A program made the position numbers and the translations under genes. A stretch of 64,000 nucleotides of DNA from Sphaerisporangium album (lineage in GTDB: Bacteria > Actinomycetota > Actinomycetes > Streptosporangiales > Streptosporangiaceae), in assembly GCF_003323745.1 (NCBI RefSeq), contig NZ_QOIL01000012.1, positions 62,001 through 126,000 on the forward strand. Reading direction: 5' to 3'. Shown one piece after another: positions 44,782 through 52,152 of this stretch. The notes beneath the pieces are model-generated. The model was not told the DNA's origin, made no database searches, and was given only the letters and a program-made list of their open reading frames with translations. The first letter of the stretch is position 1, and every line of letters begins with the position of its first letter.

Positions 44782-44800
44782 TGTTGCCCGGAGCGCAACA
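44782..44800. promoter_or_regulatory. Palindrome 2, upstream of iclR
   Basis: Perfect inverted repeat TGTTGC-ccggagc-GCAACA (6-7-6), about 90 bp upstream of the iclR start. It shares the GTTGC/GCAAC half-site with palindrome 1, so the same regulator probably binds both, giving autoregulation and operon control. Confidence 0.6.
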
Positions 44801-44889
44801 CCTCTCAGCGCGTGGCACGTCCACGCCATGTTGAGAAGATTCCGAGAACACGGTCAGTCCAGGATCTTGGTAAGGAGAGAATCATCTCT

Positions 44890-45654
44890 ATGCCAGACAA
44901 GCGATCAGAGGACAACAGCGACCTCGGGAGCATGTCGCACATCAGGCGCGGCCTCATGGTTCTCGAGCAACTGGCCACCAGGTCCGCTACGGCGGCCGAG
45001 GTGGGTCGGCTGGTCAACGTGAACCGCAGCAGCGCCCTGCGAATCCTCGGCGACCTCGTGGACGCCGGCTATGTCGCCCGCGACGACGCCACCAAGGAGT
45101 TCACCCTCCGCCCGGAGCGGTTCTACGGGCTGATCGTCAACCACCCCGCCCACGAGCAGCTGATCGAGAAGGTCGGGCCTCTGCTCAAGCGGTTGACCGG
45201 CGAGACCGGCGAGGCGTCGCTTTTCGCCGCCCCCGCCAACGACAACATGGTCTACGTCCAGTACCAACCCTCACCGGAGGTGCTCACACTTCGCGAGCGG
45301 GTCGGCACTGTGCGGCCCATCCACTGCTCCGCAGTCGGCAGGGCCTACCTGTCGACGCTTGACGGCAACGCCCTCGACGAGGTCCTCGGCACCCTGAACT
45401 ACTCAGGTGGTACCGAGCATGCCCCCAAGGGGCCGCTGGAACTGCGCCAACGGGTCGAGAAAGCCCGCAGTGTCGGCTTCGCGCTCGATATCGACGAGAC
45501 CCTCGTCGGCGCTTCCTGTGTCGCGGCACCCCTGAATCACAATGGCAGGTGCATCGGTTCGATCGCCCTGTCCGGACCGACCTCCCGCATGCCACAGAAC
45601 CGTCTCGTCGAAATCGGAGCCTTCCTCCTCCACGAACTCACGCACACGTTGTGA
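44890..45654 (+). CDS. IclR family regulator of the catabolic operon
   Basis: 254 aa from ATG 44890 (AAGGAGAG about 11 bases upstream). N-terminal winged HTH (HIRRGLMVLEQLATRSATAA; NVNRSSALRILGDLVDAGYV), then the IclR effector domain (HCSAVGRAYLSTL; VGFALDIDETLVGASCVAAPL, with the conserved Cys). It diverges from the nine-gene operon; two palindromes sit between. The ligand is probably an intermediate of the pathway. Confidence 0.92.
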   Translation: MPDKRSEDNSDLGSMSHIRRGLMVLEQLATRSATAAEVGRLVNVNRSSALRILGDLVDAGYVARDDATKEFTLRPERFYGLIVNHPAHEQLIEKVGPLLKRLTGETGEASLFAAPANDNMVYVQYQPSPEVLTLRERVGTVRPIHCSAVGRAYLSTLDGNALDEVLGTLNYSGGTEHAPKGPLELRQRVEKARSVGFALDIDETLVGASCVAAPLNHNGRCIGSIALSGPTSRMPQNRLVEIGAFLLHELTHTL

Positions 45655-45899
45655 TCCGCATCCGAACTGCCCGTAAGCGCCTGAGGTGGATGCGGCTCTT
45701 TCTGAGGGACCGGTCGACCTGGAATGTCGAGGTCCGGCCGCAGTCGGGATCGTCCTTTGACGACCTCTCAACGCCCTGGTCGCCCCTGGTGAACTGACTT
45801 GCTTCGCCCGGTTGGTGGAGGGACGGATCCGCGGACTTCCGGCAACCGGTGAAACCGGGTCGAGGGTGCCGTGAAACCGGCGCCATCGAGAGTGAAGAC

Positions 45900-46100
45900 A
45901 TGAGCATCACTGAACTCGGACGTACCGGGGGCGGCCCGGCCCCCGACGGGGGCGCCGATCTGGCCGTACGTGCGGAAGGGCTTGTGAAGACGTTCGGCGA
46001 ACACCGTGCCGTCGACGGGATCGACCTGAACGTACGCCCCGGTGAGATCTTCGGCGTCCTCGGCCCGAACGGCGCCGGCAAGCCGACTGTCAATCTATGA
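45900..46100 (+). pseudogene. 5' fragment of a DrrA-type ABC ATPase gene, split by integration
   Basis: Reads from ATG 45900 through the N-terminal ABC domain ([20 protein letters not shown]) to Walker A GPNGAGK, where native sequence ends at 46082. The frame then runs five codons into the mobile element and stops at 46100. The rest of the gene is at 56815-57657. Joining the two halves at the shared CGGCAAG restores GPNGAGKTTTLRML in frame. A 66-aa product can be made here but has no complete nucleotide-binding site. Confidence 0.93.
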
Positions 46101-46107
46101 CCCCTAA
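46076..46107. other. attL of the integrated element
   Basis: The 7-bp core CGGCAAG at 46076-46082 marks the left junction with the DrrA gene. GCCGAC (46082-46087 region) and the arm GACCCCTAA (46099-46107) belong to the element side. The crossover dinucleotide is inferred as AA at 46080-46081, inside the Walker A lysine codon AAG. Confidence 0.85.
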
Positions 46108-46141
46108 ACGAGCGGGCTTCCCCTTCGCATGGGTGCCCCCT

Positions 46142-46296
46142 GCCTGGCCGTCCCGTATGCCGTCATCCCGCCTCGTAGAGGGAGCGGGCCGGGGGCTAGG
46201 GCACAAGATGCAGCGCCCCGCTGGACGAACGATCTTGTGCCCTAGCCCCCGGTCTGCTTGGCTCTGCCCGGGTGACGGCGTGCGGGACGGCCAGGC
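46142..46296. repeat. 155-nt nested inverted repeat next to attL
   Basis: Outer arms 46142-46169 and 46270-46296 pair over 27 bp with three positions that would be G-U in RNA. Inner arms 46189-46209 and 46232-46252 are a perfect 21-bp inverted repeat. The 22-nt apex contains a third small stem, CAGCG-ccc-CGCTG. Wide asymmetric loops separate the stems. Such long imperfect hairpins are typical of single-strand origins of rolling-circle replicons, which would fit the Rep gene; a structured RNA or strong terminator is the alternative. Confidence 0.8.
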
Positions 46297-46371
46297 TTCC
46301 ACAGCAACCCGCTACGGCCTTTCGGCAACGCGCCTTGCCGCTCCCGGAGCCGGATTCCCCCGCCGGAGGCG

Positions 46372-46857
46372 TCAGACACCGTGTAGCTCCTTGACCATAT
46401 GGACACTTGGCATATCCATGATTATCTCGCGCTCGGTCACTGTGTAGCCGTGCTTGGCGTAGAGGTCTACCGCAGGATGCTGGTCTTCTCCCGTGAGGAG
46501 CCGGATACGTTGATAGCTCAGATCCGCAGCCTTCTCTTCGAGGAGAAGCAGTATGGCCTTGCCGTATCCCCGGCCCTGGAACTCGGGATACACGCGCATC
46601 CGTAGCAGCTCGCATATCTCGGTTGTCACGCGGCGAATGCCGCCCATGGCGATGACCTGCCCTGCCACCTCTCCCACTAACAATGCTCCCCCAGCCGCCC
46701 GACTGTATGTCCTTTCGATGTCGTCGAAGTCTTCACCGTCGTAGTAATCATCAGAGGGGTCGATGCCTGCCGCTCGCAATCCGTAGGCGTTGAGCTGGAG
46801 AATCTGCTCCATGTCATGCGGTCGGTACTCACGAATATTCAAAGCAACTTGGTACAT
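46372..46857 (-). CDS. GNAT family N-acetyltransferase
   Basis: 161 aa from ATG 46857, overlapping by one base the stop of the HTH-TPR gene (TGATG). The acetyl-CoA loop is RVYPEFQGRGYGKAILLLLE (Q/R-x-x-G-x-G/A). Other GNAT strands are clear (ALLVGEVAGQVIAMGGIRRV; HGYTVTEREIIMDM). The substrate is unknown. Translational coupling to the regulator gene suggests both act together, for instance as a cargo stress or resistance unit. Confidence 0.85.
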   Translation of the reverse strand: MYQVALNIREYRPHDMEQILQLNAYGLRAAGIDPSDDYYDGEDFDDIERTYSRAAGGALLVGEVAGQVIAMGGIRRVTTEICELLRMRVYPEFQGRGYGKAILLLLEEKAADLSYQRIRLLTGEDQHPAVDLYAKHGYTVTEREIIMDMPSVHMVKELHGV

Positions 46858-48695
46858 CAATCTGTTTCTCCGCCTGGTGGAAGCGCAAGGGATTGCTGGA
46901 GGGATTTAACTTCAGGGGCCTGTCGATATCGAGGGGGAATTGCGGCCCGTATCTCAAGGGCGCGCGTAATGATGATCGGCGATCGACGTTCTGAAGGGAG
47001 TTCCGAGATCAGATCCGCCGTGTATCGCGCCGCCTCACCGGGACGACCCTCGCGGGCAAGGCAGAGAGCATGGTCAATGCGGATGAGACTCGGGTCGATG
47101 AATTCGCTCGGGTTATAGAGCTGGAGAGCGAGCGATTGGGCCTCATAAGCCGCTGAATAATCACCTGTATTTGTAAGAGTGTTACTACGATAAAAATGCA
47201 ATTGAGCGGCCGTGTATCCGTAGGAGTGCTGCTCGGTGATCTGGCTGTGGAGCTGATCGAATGCCGCCTCGGCTGATGAGATAGCCGCGTATGCCGCTGC
47301 CCTGTCTCCGATCTGGGCTAGTGCGCGTGCTTGGACTGCGGGCGCCCAAAGGGCTGCGACGCATGGCGTTTTCGCTACCAGACCTATTGCTTGTTGGGCG
47401 AGGCGGATACTTCCATGCGGATCACCCCAATAGAGAGCACTTACCGCATGGCGAACGAGAACCCACGCCTGCAACGCTCGATCTTCGCTCTCCTGCGCGG
47501 CCTGGGTAGCGGTATAAAACCAGGCTCTCGCCTGCCGATGTTTGCCCAGATTGATAAGCGTTGTGGAGAGTAGCCCGGCCATTCTTGCGGCGGAGTGGAA
47601 TAGGCCACGGCGTTGTCTCGTTAATAGTGGGCGTTCGAGGAGTCCGTGAAGCTCTGCTAGGTCTCCGCCAATGTTGAATAGAAATGCTACGGGGGGAGTG
47701 GTGCGGTATGTATATCCATAGCTGTCTGCCACGCTCCGCCAATGGTCGTCGGTTCCATCAGTGATGCTTGTATTAGCGAGAGTGCGATTTAACTCCTGGT
47801 GAAGGATTGAAACTGCGTCTACTATCTTTTGGGGGTCGGGCGAGAAACTGGTACTCGGTTCTGTGAATAGGTTTGTGATGCCGCCTATTTTGCGTCCAGC
47901 CGAGGAGTCCTTTACATCGGATTTCGGTGAGGGAATTATGTTGGGGGAGATGAAGCCGAGCGTATCGAGTGGCTGGTTGAGATAGCGTTCGATTACGGCG
48001 CGATTATCTTTGTGTGGCCAAGGGGTTTGGGCGGTTTCCCAGCGTCGGTATTGTCGGGTGCTGATTGAGATGCGGCGGCGAAGTTCGCCGTCTTGGTACA
48101 TGCGTTCTGCTACTAGGCTGAGTTCGAGCGCCATGCCCTCTTGTGAGAGGTTGCGGGCAATGCGGGCCTCCCGTAATGGGTAGGTTTTCGCACCGCCTGA
48201 TATAAGGATGTTGCGGGCGCCCGACTTGGTCGTTGATTCGCTTTGTTTTGTGGCGACGTCTCGTGATGTCATAGACGATGACTGTGGACGGTCGTCATCG
48301 TCACAGCTATCTGCCTGCTCGATTTGGGCTTGTGCGACCCGGTCATAGAGTGCGAATTCGTCGTCGGCGAGCAGGGCGCGCACACTGGTCTGGTAGATGC
48401 GCGCCATTATTTGCAAGTTGTAAGGAGTTGGCCGGCGTCCCCCCGTTGGCCAGACTTCAAATTGGTAGATTCGACCCTTGGCCATTGTCGGCTCGCCGGG
48501 ATCAATTTCGTTCCAGCGGTTGGCCACTTCCTCATGTGTGAGGTTGTGTGCCCAGCGATAGGCGCGGCGGGGGGTGCTGTCAGGGTAATCGGCCATCCAA
48601 ACCTGGGCAATTTGATCCCAGGTGAAACCGCGCTGTCGGAGCTGACTTGTGCGTTCTGCGCGCTGCCGCCGGGTTGGTCCTGGGTTCTGGCTCAT
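46857..48695 (-). CDS. HTH/TPR-type regulator, 612 aa
   Basis: N-terminal 90 residues show an atypical HTH (RGFTWDQIAQVWMADYPDST, then RRAYRWAHNLTHEEVANRW) common in actinobacterial 'XRE-like plus TPR' proteins. A second XRE-like HTH lies near residue 175-225 (LREARIARNLSQEGMALEL; TRQYRRWETAQTPWP). From about residue 290 to the end there are TPR-like helices (ALQAWVLVRHAVSALYW; AAYAAISSAEAAF; AYEAQSLALQLYN). The gene is visibly less GC-rich than the chromosome (AT-rich third positions), which marks it as foreign. Product probably senses a ligand through its TPRs. Confidence 0.75.
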   Translation of the reverse strand: MSQNPGPTRRQRAERTSQLRQRGFTWDQIAQVWMADYPDSTPRRAYRWAHNLTHEEVANRWNEIDPGEPTMAKGRIYQFEVWPTGGRRPTPYNLQIMARIYQTSVRALLADDEFALYDRVAQAQIEQADSCDDDDRPQSSSMTSRDVATKQSESTTKSGARNILISGGAKTYPLREARIARNLSQEGMALELSLVAERMYQDGELRRRISISTRQYRRWETAQTPWPHKDNRAVIERYLNQPLDTLGFISPNIIPSPKSDVKDSSAGRKIGGITNLFTEPSTSFSPDPQKIVDAVSILHQELNRTLANTSITDGTDDHWRSVADSYGYTYRTTPPVAFLFNIGGDLAELHGLLERPLLTRQRRGLFHSAARMAGLLSTTLINLGKHRQARAWFYTATQAAQESEDRALQAWVLVRHAVSALYWGDPHGSIRLAQQAIGLVAKTPCVAALWAPAVQARALAQIGDRAAAYAAISSAEAAFDQLHSQITEQHSYGYTAAQLHFYRSNTLTNTGDYSAAYEAQSLALQLYNPSEFIDPSLIRIDHALCLAREGRPGEAARYTADLISELPSERRSPIIITRALEIRAAIPPRYRQAPEVKSLQQSLALPPGGETD

Positions 48696-49030
48696 GGGTG
48701 GCCCTGCCCGTGGGGTCGAGTGATGTGGTGACGGAGGTTGCCGTCTCTGACTGTACGTGTTCCCGAAGTGGGGGGGACTGGTGACTTTCGGGGGACCCGC
48801 GCCCTGTTGGTCCTGCTCAGGCGCCCTAGTCGCATGGTAACCAATGCGGTGGCCGTTTTTGGGCTCGATCCCCGTAATGCTTTGACTGCCGGTGGTGCGA
48901 TGGGCGGGAGGAGGGGCGGGGTCGCACTACACGTGACCGGGTGCGTGACCGGCAGATCCAGTAATGACGGGACCCGCAGGCGCTGACGACGCCGTACGGG
49001 TCCCTGAACCGCACATCGGAGGTGCGATCT
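48696..49030. promoter_or_regulatory. Divergent promoter region between HTH-TPR regulator and ATPase-like gene
   Basis: 335 bp with no supported gene. It must hold the promoters of the two diverging genes. A GGAGGTG ribosome site at 49018-49024 belongs to the plus-strand gene. No repeat or operator was recognised with confidence. Confidence 0.3.
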
Positions 49031-49618
49031 ATGGGTGATCCTAGGACATTGGAGGTACGCCGCAAGTCGGTCATTGCGGGACGACTGTTAGGAGTCGTAC
49101 AACTGCTCGCAAATCCGGAGAGCGTTGCTTTGGCGCGCGGCTTCGTGCGGCGGAAGCTCGGAGCTGATCACCCGGTGGCCGATGAGGCGACGCTGTTAGT
49201 GTCGGAGCTGTTCACGAATTCGGTCCTATATTCGGATTCCCGGCACGGTGGAAGCGTCATGGTCGCGCTCGCTGATTGCTGGGAGTTCATTCACATAGAT
49301 GTTGTGGACGCGGGAGGAAGCTCCTTCCCGCATATCAAGCGGGAAACTACCACCGAGCTGGAAAGCGTGGCCGAGGGTGGGCGCGGACTCTCGCTCGTTG
49401 ACCAACTGTCCACCAGATGGGGCATTGTCAACGATGCCGAAGGGCGGACGGTATGGTTCGAACTGATGTATCGGCGGGCCGATGTGGTCAACGAGAGTAA
49501 TGCGATTCAGGCGACGGCTAGACGAGCTGCTTGCACGGTCGCGGAGAGCCTGGCACTAGAAGAGGCGTCGCATCCTCTCAAGCCTGACGGTCAGATGCGC
49601 TGGCTGGGGCGGTTCTAA
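49031..49618 (+). CDS. HATPase_c-type (anti-sigma/serine kinase-like) ATP-binding protein
   Basis: 195 aa from ATG 49031 after GGAGGT. GHKL-type ATPase similar to RsbW/SpoIIAB-like regulators widespread in actinobacteria: N box region DEATLLVSELFTNSVLYSDS, G1 box HIDVVDAGGSSFP and G2 box GGRGLSLVDQLSTRWG. It lies divergent from the HTH-TPR regulator, a pairing typical in Streptosporangiales and Streptomyces, where ATPase and HTH protein form a regulatory pair. Target unknown. Confidence 0.85.
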   Translation: MGDPRTLEVRRKSVIAGRLLGVVQLLANPESVALARGFVRRKLGADHPVADEATLLVSELFTNSVLYSDSRHGGSVMVALADCWEFIHIDVVDAGGSSFPHIKRETTTELESVAEGGRGLSLVDQLSTRWGIVNDAEGRTVWFELMYRRADVVNESNAIQATARRAACTVAESLALEEASHPLKPDGQMRWLGRF

Positions 49619-49624
49619 TTTTGT

Positions 49625-49696
49625 GGGGACGAATAGGCGGAAGCGTCAAGCTCTGCGCCTTGCCGGATTCTCGGAGGTTCGAGTCCTCCCGTCCCC
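49625..49696 (+). tRNA. tRNA-like sequence (probable pseudo-tRNA or tRNA mimic)
   Basis: 72 nt from acceptor to acceptor, the length of a canonical tRNA before the discriminator base. Acceptor stem GGGGACG / CGTCCCC pairs perfectly (7 bp). The T-arm is textbook: GGAGG-TTCGAGT-CCTCC. The middle is degenerate: an anticodon-like stem CAAG/CTTG around a loop ctctgcgc, mispaired D-arm region too short. No CCA is encoded. A functional tRNA would be unusual; a pseudo-tRNA from an earlier integration, or a tRNA-like RNA, is more probable. Confidence 0.5.
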
Positions 49697-49698
49697 GC

Positions 49699-49714
49699 GC
49701 AGTCCTCGGACTGC
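49699..49714 (+). terminator. Short hairpin behind the tRNA-like sequence
   Basis: Perfect inverted repeat GCAGTCC-tc-GGACTGC begins three bases after the tRNA-like sequence. There is no T-tract behind it, so terminator or processing signal is a guess. In the following spacer (49715-49975) a second inverted repeat, GTCCCCGG at 49883-49890 and CCGGGGAC at 49904-49911, is the only other structure seen. Confidence 0.4.
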
Positions 49715-49975
49715 ATGCTATCGCGGTCCATTGTTTGTACTGCGCCAAAGGGCCGCGAAGGTATCGGGGATCTCGGGGAATGTGATGTCGAGTGCGTGTG
49801 GCCTCTACTGGGGCGCCGGGAAATGGAGCCGCCTATCAGTGCGTAGTGGATGACATGGTCAATGATGTGTTCACCTGTGGTGGTCCCCGGCCGCCTGACC
49901 TTGCCGGGGACTATCCATTTAACGTACTCGGAAGGGTGATGAGGAAAAGTGGGCATCACAGGAGAGATCAAGTAC

Positions 49976-50113
49976 ATGTGTGCGAACAACAGTCATCACA
50001 ACTGTGCGGGGAAGGAGTGTACGTGCCCGTGTCACACGTCCCAGAACGGCAGTAGTCCTGAGGCGGACGGGGAGGTCCGGGTTCTTGAGCCGCTGTTGAT
50101 GGTCTGCGCTTGA
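49976..50113 (+). CDS. 45-aa Cys/His-rich peptide with SQNGSSP motif
   Basis: Begins at ATG 49976 with GGAGAG about nine bases upstream. Residues 2-20 are rich in Cys and His (MCANNSHHNC, then CTCPCH), able to bind metal. Then comes SQNGSSP (residues 22-28), identical to a motif in the unrelated 44-aa peptide encoded downstream. The C-terminus is hydrophobic and ends in Cys-Ala. No signal peptide. It lies upstream of the isoaspartyl methyltransferase-like gene on the same strand. The shared Asn-Gly motif makes it a candidate methyltransferase substrate (inference). Confidence 0.65.
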   Translation: MCANNSHHNCAGKECTCPCHTSQNGSSPEADGEVRVLEPLLMVCA

Positions 50114-50396
50114 TCGTGACGCCGGGCTTCTCATGCGGGAAGCCCGGCGCGTCCTGCCCATGAGCTGGGCGGCGGCGCGGTGACCACTCCGACCCGTGCC
50201 GTCGCCCACCCCTGGAACTGGCATGCAGGGGACATGGCGTGAGTCGATTTTCGTTTGCGACAAATACCATCACTGGTGTCCATTTTCGGGCTCCGGCTTG
50301 TTGTTTGAAGGTCTACCCGGCTCGGCTTAACGGAGCTACGATGGCCGAGCAAGCTCCAACGAAAAATGATCGACTAAAGGGAAGGAGAGGCAGTCA

Positions 50397-50531
50397 ATGG
50401 GTCAGCATGAGGGCGACAAGCCTTCGGACAAGCCGGTGGAGAAGCCGAAGCCGACGCCTGCGAGTCAGAACGGATCGAGCCCTAAGCCTCCGGGTCAGCA
50501 TGGAGGAAAAGGGGACAAGGGCGGCAAGTGA
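50397..50531 (+). CDS. 44-aa Lys/Pro-rich peptide with SQNGSSP motif, coupled to the methyltransferase
   Basis: ATG 50397 has GGAAGGAGAG upstream. The peptide is a mix of Lys, Pro, Gly, with SQNGSSP at residues 23-29 and a GGKGDKGGK tail; very polar and probably unfolded. Its TGA overlaps the GTG start of the methyltransferase gene (GTGA), so both are translated together. The codons of the shared heptapeptide differ between the two tiny genes, so it is not a recent DNA copy. A second open frame with its own GGAG site starts at 50341 in another phase and may be spurious. Confidence 0.7.
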   Translation: MGQHEGDKPSDKPVEKPKPTPASQNGSSPKPPGQHGGKGDKGGK

Positions 50532-51643
50532 ACATTGGTGAGCGTATTGCCGCCCTCACCGGTCAGTTAGCGGATCTAGATGGCAGGTGGCGGGAGGCGA
50601 TGCATGCCGTTCCCCGTCACCTGTTCATCCCGGACAGGGCATGGTGCCATCCCGAAGACGGATCTATGGGATATCTGATCGATCGAACGGCGGACCCAGA
50701 GGTGTGGCTGTCTGCTGTGTATTCCGATGCCGCGATTATCACGCAGATCGATGAGGGAACGGTCGATGTGGCGGCGGGGCAAGGTGAGTACACCTCCTCG
50801 TCGTCGGCTCCGGGTATCGTCGCGGCAGGCCTAAGCCTTCTCAACCCCTACGAGGGGGATGAGGTTCTGGAGATCGGCACGGGGACGGGATGGACGGCGG
50901 GACTGCTGGCGCATTGTCTCGGCGACGACAATGTGACGAGTATCGAAATCGATCAGGCCGTATTCGGTAGAGCCGTCGAGAATTTGAAGGCTTCCGGGCA
51001 TGTGCCAAGACTGATTCTTGGCGACGGCGCGAAAGGATGCTCTGAGAGAGCGCCGTATGACCGGGTGCACGTCACTTGCGGAGTGAGCGAGGTGCCCTAT
51101 GCCTGGGTGGAGCAGACCCGGGCCGGTGGGCTTCTCGTTGTTCCGTGGATGCCGTATTGGGAGGGCGGGCACTTGGCCCGGTTGACCGTGGTCGGGGACG
51201 GCACCGCTGTGGGGAGGTTTCATCGGGGCGTTGTCTTCATGCCGATGCGTTCACAGCGGTGGAGGGACGTCTCGTTAGAAGGGTCGTTCCGCGATTCGGC
51301 TACCGCTCTTGATCCGCGTCGTGTGGTGTGGTCTTCAACGGGGGCTGATGTCGCTGTGGCGGGACTGCTGCCGGATGTGCAAGGCGCGCACGCCGGGGAG
51401 GAAGGCGGCGGGTTCCGGTTGTGGCTGTCGTCTGGCGACTCAGAGGCGCAGGTGCACTATGCGCCCGGCTTCAGGCGGGTTTCAGTCTTCCAGCGGGGGC
51501 CTCGTGACCTGTGGGATGAGGTGGAGGCGGCTTACTTGCGGTGGGTTTCGTGGGGTGAGCCGGAGCGTGACCGGTTCGGGATGACCATCACGCCAGAAGG
51601 GCAACGCGTCTGGCTTGACTCCCCGGATAACCCGATCGGGTAG
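50528..51643 (+). CDS. Protein-L-isoaspartate O-methyltransferase-like enzyme
   Basis: 371 aa. The N-terminal ~220 residues are PCMT/PIMT-like: SAM motif I is VLEIGTGTGWTAGLL (residues ~113-127), the acceptor-side SSSAPGIVAAGLSLL matches the PIMT 'S-x-P-x-x-V-A' loop, and YDRVHVTCGVSEVPYAW is the post-motif region. A ~150-residue C-terminal extension is of the kind seen in methyltransferases of peptide maturation systems (for example ATP-grasp peptide TgmC-like). No ATP-grasp or other maturase is nearby. It overlaps the 44-aa peptide gene by 4 bp. Confidence 0.85.
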   Translation: MNIGERIAALTGQLADLDGRWREAMHAVPRHLFIPDRAWCHPEDGSMGYLIDRTADPEVWLSAVYSDAAIITQIDEGTVDVAAGQGEYTSSSSAPGIVAAGLSLLNPYEGDEVLEIGTGTGWTAGLLAHCLGDDNVTSIEIDQAVFGRAVENLKASGHVPRLILGDGAKGCSERAPYDRVHVTCGVSEVPYAWVEQTRAGGLLVVPWMPYWEGGHLARLTVVGDGTAVGRFHRGVVFMPMRSQRWRDVSLEGSFRDSATALDPRRVVWSSTGADVAVAGLLPDVQGAHAGEEGGGFRLWLSSGDSEAQVHYAPGFRRVSVFQRGPRDLWDEVEAAYLRWVSWGEPERDRFGMTITPEGQRVWLDSPDNPIG

Positions 51644-51688
51644 GTGGGCGCCCTTCTTGCGCTGTGCGATCGGGTGCCACTTGTGGAT

Positions 51689-51720
51689 GGCCCTCACCGG
51701 GAGCGTTCCGGTTGAGGGCC
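51689..51720 (+). terminator. Strong hairpin behind the methyltransferase gene
   Basis: GGCCCTCA pairs with TGAGGGCC, extended inside by CCGG/CCGG with one extra base, and followed by ttctgc. It lies 45 bp after the stop codon of the methyltransferase and should end its transcript. Confidence 0.7.
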
Positions 51721-52102
51721 TTCTGCATGCTTGCGTGTAGGTCGGCGTGGGCCGTGGAAGACAGGTCTGGGTACCTGCGGTTCTTTCGGCAAAGACGAAC
51801 TTGGGCGGGGAGAGTTCCGGCAGTGTACGGACTCATGCGCCCCCCTCAGTGCCTAGGAGAGCGGTGGGGCCGGCGAAATGGCCGTAGGCCACCCGTAGGG
51901 CGACCGTGAGGGAGTTTGGCCGGCGCCACTGCGGCGGATGGTCGATCTTGGACTGTTCCGCGGCTTGATGCTGAATGATCTTGGTTGGTTCTGGGGTGTG
52001 CTGGTGTGTGCCGGGGCCGTCGCCTGAGGACGGCGCGCCCCCGGGACCGGCCTCCAGGCCGCATGCCCGGGGAGCGCTGGCCGCCCGCAGGGCGGCGGCC
52101 CC
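51721..52102. other. Gene-free spacer with GC-rich repeats
   Basis: About 380 bp between the two terminators without a supportable gene. It holds several short GC-rich inverted repeats (for example GCCGCCCGCAGGGCGGC near 52079-52097), but nothing that can be named. It may carry rep-related or origin sequence. Confidence 0.3.
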
Positions 52103-52124
52103 GGGCGGCGCGTCAGCGCCGCCC
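52103..52124 (-). terminator. Terminator of the GntR-type gene
   Basis: Perfect 9-bp stem GGGCGGCGC / GCGCCGCCC with the 4-nt loop gtca, located 28 bp after the stop codon of the minus-strand regulator gene. Confidence 0.75.
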
Positions 52125-52152
52125 CTTGAACCAGTAAAGAAACTTTGAGCCG

